From JAEXNA01 sp037968995 (GTDB lineage: Bacteria; Vulcanimicrobiota; Xenobia; Xenobiales; JADMJV01): a stretch of DNA of 19,129 nt. Each line of letters opens with the position of its first letter. Position 1 is the first letter of the stretch. Below, in pieces: positions 17,401-19,129 of this stretch. The notes below the pieces were generated by a model. It was not told the DNA's origin, did no database searches, and saw only the letters and a program-made list of their open reading frames with translations. The stretch is taken from NCBI GenBank assembly GCA_037968995.1, contig JBBKWP010000388.1, positions 1 through 19,129 on the forward strand, given 5' to 3'. The position numbers and the translations under genes were made by a program.

Positions 17401-17500
17401 CTACGCCCCGCTTGCCACCGTGGTCATGGGGGGGCTGACCATGTCGAGCGCGCTCACCCTGTTCGTGGTCCCGATCCTTTATAGCATCCTAAAAAGGTGA
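14405..17500 (+). CDS. Inner-membrane RND efflux transporter, probable metal (Cu/Ag) pump
   Basis: The product is 1031 residues, the normal size for the AcrB/CusA superfamily, with the twofold layout: one TM helix (about 12-34), periplasmic porter domain, six helices from about 337 to 551, second periplasmic domain, and last helices from about 874 to 1027. TM4 carries the proton-relay Asp pair (LVDD, D408-D409). In TM10 the region aligned with the AcrB Lys or common Asn pair reads GMDVTAS, with D939 close by, so the relay is not standard HAE1. Methionines cluster in the porter domains: AMGMPAM (52-58), SMSMEGM (83-89) and M666/M671/M675, where drug pumps rarely have them. The start is GTG with GGGAGAG (14393-14399) about 5 bases upstream. 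It forms an operon with the adaptor and ends at a strong terminator. No outer-membrane partner is present in the window. It is certainly an RND pump; the metal substrate is inferred. Confidence 0.95.
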   Translation: MRLIRWSVDNPGPIMAFYLAVLVLGALSLWRLVPLRLTPAVETSQIAVITPAMGMPAMLIERHLTNPLEQALADTPGVISVRSMSMEGMSVILLEFPYDGDLQAGTEAAKAALAAVDLRLDDDSSGHAAMAPRVVPYDPLRIPVLRLAVTAPDWDPAVLANFLDTEMTARLRKVSGVESVGTFGLPRRQVSVLVDRDSAAFAGLGLVQVRDAIDRANSAQSAGTLHDALTRTTPVQLDAQARTAEDLESIVVAELPSNGRPVTLKDVATVDWHLATDRSLYRYNGEEAIEVTITEGPDASSPRTVASVRAAIAEMVRDHPGLKVEEAYNNAHFVGIVAANVWWEVGLAIGLTGLVAFLFLGDWRGTLVVLATVPTTLAFAVLFFAPLGLSFNSSTLVGLLLAIGRLVDDTIIDLCSVARCRAMGKDARTAAIEGCSAVRRAVVSATVVICLVMLPLTFAGGLTQDMFEGIVWPFLLALIASLGVAMTLAPCLIAHLYAGVTEGRKPSRTERFFQALEVRYRSALAGALRYRATVLCGVLGTLYLAYLMYPLVGWEMMPQADTGQVYAALEARPGTPAGETARLAQKLEKILLRQPEVVKVSTEIGPGESMATFTGYGPTSPNRASMMITLRDKGDRQRTLWQIVDAVYTEATLTIPHLRQLSLREMGSDVMATSMAPVQLVIRGPNLDRLAYLAEQTRDLARQSEQLVGPGGLTQVSTTWSIEDEGWSLRPKPDALATLGLSPESLAQQASLALAGGAARTTLVDGTPIMLSYPSQQRRSFADLQKVKLVGTRGSQPLAALVEIEPATTPSMIEHDNLQRSVSTTAGYRRGGAGSMQLSMDWLMASRMRVGFPSGYSIEQRGDMQNMMDSSRRLIWGMGVAVVLMYLALAVQFRSATLPLVIMAAIPISLPGVLLALHLAHQTISSVSLLGLVVLIGMDVTASILLLDAVLLQRVPGTPPWRSLLVGAPSRLRPVLMTVMVTLAVMAPLALVPATGMDAYAPLATVVMGGLTMSSALTLFVVPILYSILKR

Positions 17501-17512
17501 GTTACAGGAACG

Positions 17513-17549
17513 AAAACGGCGAGTGCACCCGAGTGCACTCGCCGTTTTT
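17513..17549. terminator. Bidirectional intrinsic terminator
   Basis: A perfect 16-bp stem (17513-17528 with 17533-17548) around a CCGA loop ends in TTTTT on the + strand and is preceded by AAAA, which reads TTTT on the - strand. It lies 12 bases after the RND stop and 22 bases before the end of the convergent oxidase gene, so it should stop transcription from both sides. Confidence 0.92.
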
Positions 17550-17570
17550 ACGTCCTCGAATGTTCGAGAC

Positions 17571-19129
17571 TCAGATCACATTCACCAGTTGCATCATGCC
17601 CTGATCCTCGTGCGTGAGAATATGGCAATGGAGCACGAACAGACCTGGGAAATCCGGAAAGCGTTGCCGGATTCGCACCCATCCATTGGGTGGAATGCCC
17701 ACCGTATCCATCCATACTTGCTGGGAGAAGAAGTTCGTCACGTTCACCGGGTCGGCGGGATTGTTCGGCAAGGAGAATTGGATCCCGTTGAGCAGACCGT
17801 CGGAGGTCGCGACAACCTGAAAGTCTTGGATATGGATGTGGTGAGGATGAGGGACGTTACTAGTGTTCAACAGGGTCCACTCGATGACAGAGCCCAGCGT
17901 GATGATCTGGTTGATCGTCGAAGAACTGAACTGCGTCGCTCCGATGCGAAACGGTCCAGTGTTATAGCTCAAGGTGCGAGATTGGGTGACCTCAGCGGCG
18001 GTGATGTCCGGTAGGGTTGGAGAGACCGGCAGAGGTCCCGAAGGAAAGTCTTGTGGAAACGGTTCCCCCTCCACGTCGATGAAGGCCAGCACTTGAGCCG
18101 CCAGGGTTCCGCCGCCGCCGGGTGAGAAGGCTTTCTTCTCAATCTGAAAGGTGCCGGGCGAATCGAAACGGACCAGCACGTCGGCCCGGTTAGCCGGTTG
18201 CAGAGTAAACTCCGGAATATTGGTCAGCATCTCCGGCAAGGTGAGGCCGTCAAAAGAGATGATGTTCCAATTGTTGGTAGCCCCTGTGATGGTCAACGGA
18301 GTGGCTCCGCGAGCGCTGGCATTGAGAATTCTGAGCCGCACCAGTTGGCCGGGCCGCACAGTCATGCGAGGCTGGTACTCACCGTTCACCACATAAAACG
18401 CGTCCGGTGTTGCGTACGGAGTGCCTATGAAGTTGGGGACAAAGTACTCAGCTGCGTTTTGCGCGGTGTTGATGCCCTGGCCCCCCGAGGCAGCGGTGGC
18501 CATCGTCAGTTCGTTGATGTTGAAAACGAGATCCGCCGCGGCCGCGATCTCGGGCACTTCGTCGAGTCCGCCCTCTATGATGAACGCACCGATCATACCG
18601 CTGAACAACTGCATGGCTGTCCCACCATGCTTGTGAGGGTGATACCAGAGGGTACCAGCGGGATGATCGCTAGGAAGGTCATATTTATAAACAAAAGTGC
18701 TTTGGGGCGGAACCTGTAACAGCACGTTGTCCTGCGAAGGGGAGACGTGAAGACCGTGGGTGTGCATATTCGTGGTGTTCCACTCATGCGGTGTGTTCTC
18801 GTTGGGCGGATTCACGGGCCCCTGGTAGAACGGACTTGTGGGATCGTTATCGGCCGCCAGTCTGTTCTCCATCGGTATTTCTAAATGGTCGCCCGGCTTC
18901 ACCCGAATAGTCGGTGGCGCCAGTGTCCCGTTGAAGGTTCTTGATGTGAAATTCTTCACACCGAACGGCGTTCCAACCTGATTGGTAGCGAACTCGATCT
19001 GCATGGCCACACTCAAGAAGCCGTTCACCGAGCGGCGCACCTCCGGTTGAACGAAATCCACCTCGGGAATCGGGTCGGGATCGGGAGTGGGCGTGATGGT
19101 GGGAGTGGGAGTCGGGGTAGGAGTTACCG
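17571..19129 (-). CDS. Multicopper oxidase, N-terminus outside the window
   Basis: Numbering from a GTG at 19061, the 496 visible residues carry all four copper-ligand motifs: HTHGLH (100-105), WYHPHKHG (H141, H143, H145), HPHHIH (H405, H407, H408, H410) and HCHILTHEDQGMM (H478, C479, H480, H484, axial M489). These are the type 1, 2 and 3 sites of a three-domain laccase-like oxidase of the CueO/CotA/bilirubin-oxidase kind. The same frame stays open past 19061 to the window edge and reads as a Pro-Thr repeat linker, so the true start and its likely export signal lie to the right. The GTG is not a credible start. Such enzymes oxidise Cu(I), phenols or metals outside the cytoplasm. Convergence with a Met-rich RND operon points to copper tolerance. 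No Met-rich insert like that of CueO is seen. Confidence 0.96.
   Translation of the reverse strand, partial: VTPTPTPTPTITPTPDPDPIPEVDFVQPEVRRSVNGFLSVAMQIEFATNQVGTPFGVKNFTSRTFNGTLAPPTIRVKPGDHLEIPMENRLAADNDPTSPFYQGPVNPPNENTPHEWNTTNMHTHGLHVSPSQDNVLLQVPPQSTFVYKYDLPSDHPAGTLWYHPHKHGGTAMQLFSGMIGAFIIEGGLDEVPEIAAAADLVFNINELTMATAASGGQGINTAQNAAEYFVPNFIGTPYATPDAFYVVNGEYQPRMTVRPGQLVRLRILNASARGATPLTITGATNNWNIISFDGLTLPEMLTNIPEFTLQPANRADVLVRFDSPGTFQIEKKAFSPGGGGTLAAQVLAFIDVEGEPFPQDFPSGPLPVSPTLPDITAAEVTQSRTLSYNTGPFRIGATQFSSSTINQIITLGSVIEWTLLNTSNVPHPHHIHIQDFQVVATSDGLLNGIQFSLPNNPADPVNVTNFFSQQVWMDTVGIPPNGWVRIRQRFPDFPGLFVLHCHILTHEDQGMMQLVNVI
19083..19127 (-). repeat. Pro-Thr repeat linker at the edge of the oxidase gene
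   Basis: On the - strand this stretch encodes alternating Pro and Thr (PTPTPTPTITPTP), followed inward by Asp-Pro repeats. At DNA level it is a 6-base near-repeat (GGGAGT and variants). It looks like a flexible surface linker between an export or anchor segment, not seen, and the catalytic domain. Confidence 0.7.

Noticed and set aside
1..19129. Search for CRISPR arrays, insertion sequences, tRNAs and phage or defence islands
   Set aside because: No spaced direct repeats, transposase or integrase motifs, or tRNA-like cloverleaf were found by eye. The CHAT gene alone, without a known partner, is not enough to call a defence system.

Overview
The window comes from a GC-rich Gram-negative bacterium. 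The Gram-negative call rests on a tripartite-type RND pump with its periplasmic adaptor, a lipobox protein and several exported proteins. Exported TPR-CHAT proteins, Pro-Thr linkers and gene starts without a Shine-Dalgarno are compatible with lineages such as Acidobacteriota or Myxococcota, but no marker gene here fixes the taxonomy. I see no rRNA, tRNA, CRISPR array, transposase, integrase or phage gene. The content reads as chromosomal housekeeping and stress functions.

Left part (1-5247). The tail of an unrecognised acidic protein runs in from the left edge on the + strand. Three genes then lie on the - strand: a 1168-residue hybrid histidine kinase with two complete kinase cores and two receivers, a tiny lipoprotein, and a TrhA/hemolysin III-type membrane protein. 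Middle part (5248-9600). A TetR regulator diverges from trhA across a 149-bp gap that holds a 35-bp dyad built of GGTAC/GTACC half-sites, very probably its operator. A strong GC hairpin follows, then a large exported TPR-CHAT protein with an intact caspase-like His/Cys pair.

Right-middle (9758-12311). An ATP-grasp ligase on the - strand converges on the CHAT gene. It diverges from a membrane-anchored double zinc-ribbon protein on the + strand.

Right part (12446-19129). This is an apparent metal-handling module, most likely for copper or silver. A two-gene + strand operon encodes an RND periplasmic adaptor and an inner-membrane RND pump. It faces a multicopper oxidase on the - strand, truncated by the window edge, and the two share a perfect 16-bp hairpin as a bidirectional terminator. 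The adaptor is the most unusual object here. It carries two N-terminal YtkA/FixH-like domains, each with a Met-Pro-x-Met motif, then two transmembrane helices, and then a lipoyl/barrel adaptor core with no alpha-helical hairpin. The pump carries matching methionine clusters in its periplasmic domains and a changed TM10 proton-relay position. No outer-membrane factor (CusC/TolC-like) is visible in the window.

Proposed joint role: the oxidase detoxifies Cu(I) outside the cytoplasm while the Met-rich adaptor and pump collect and expel metal. The substrate is inferred from motifs and neighbourhood, not proven. No gap between genes exceeds about 220 bases.
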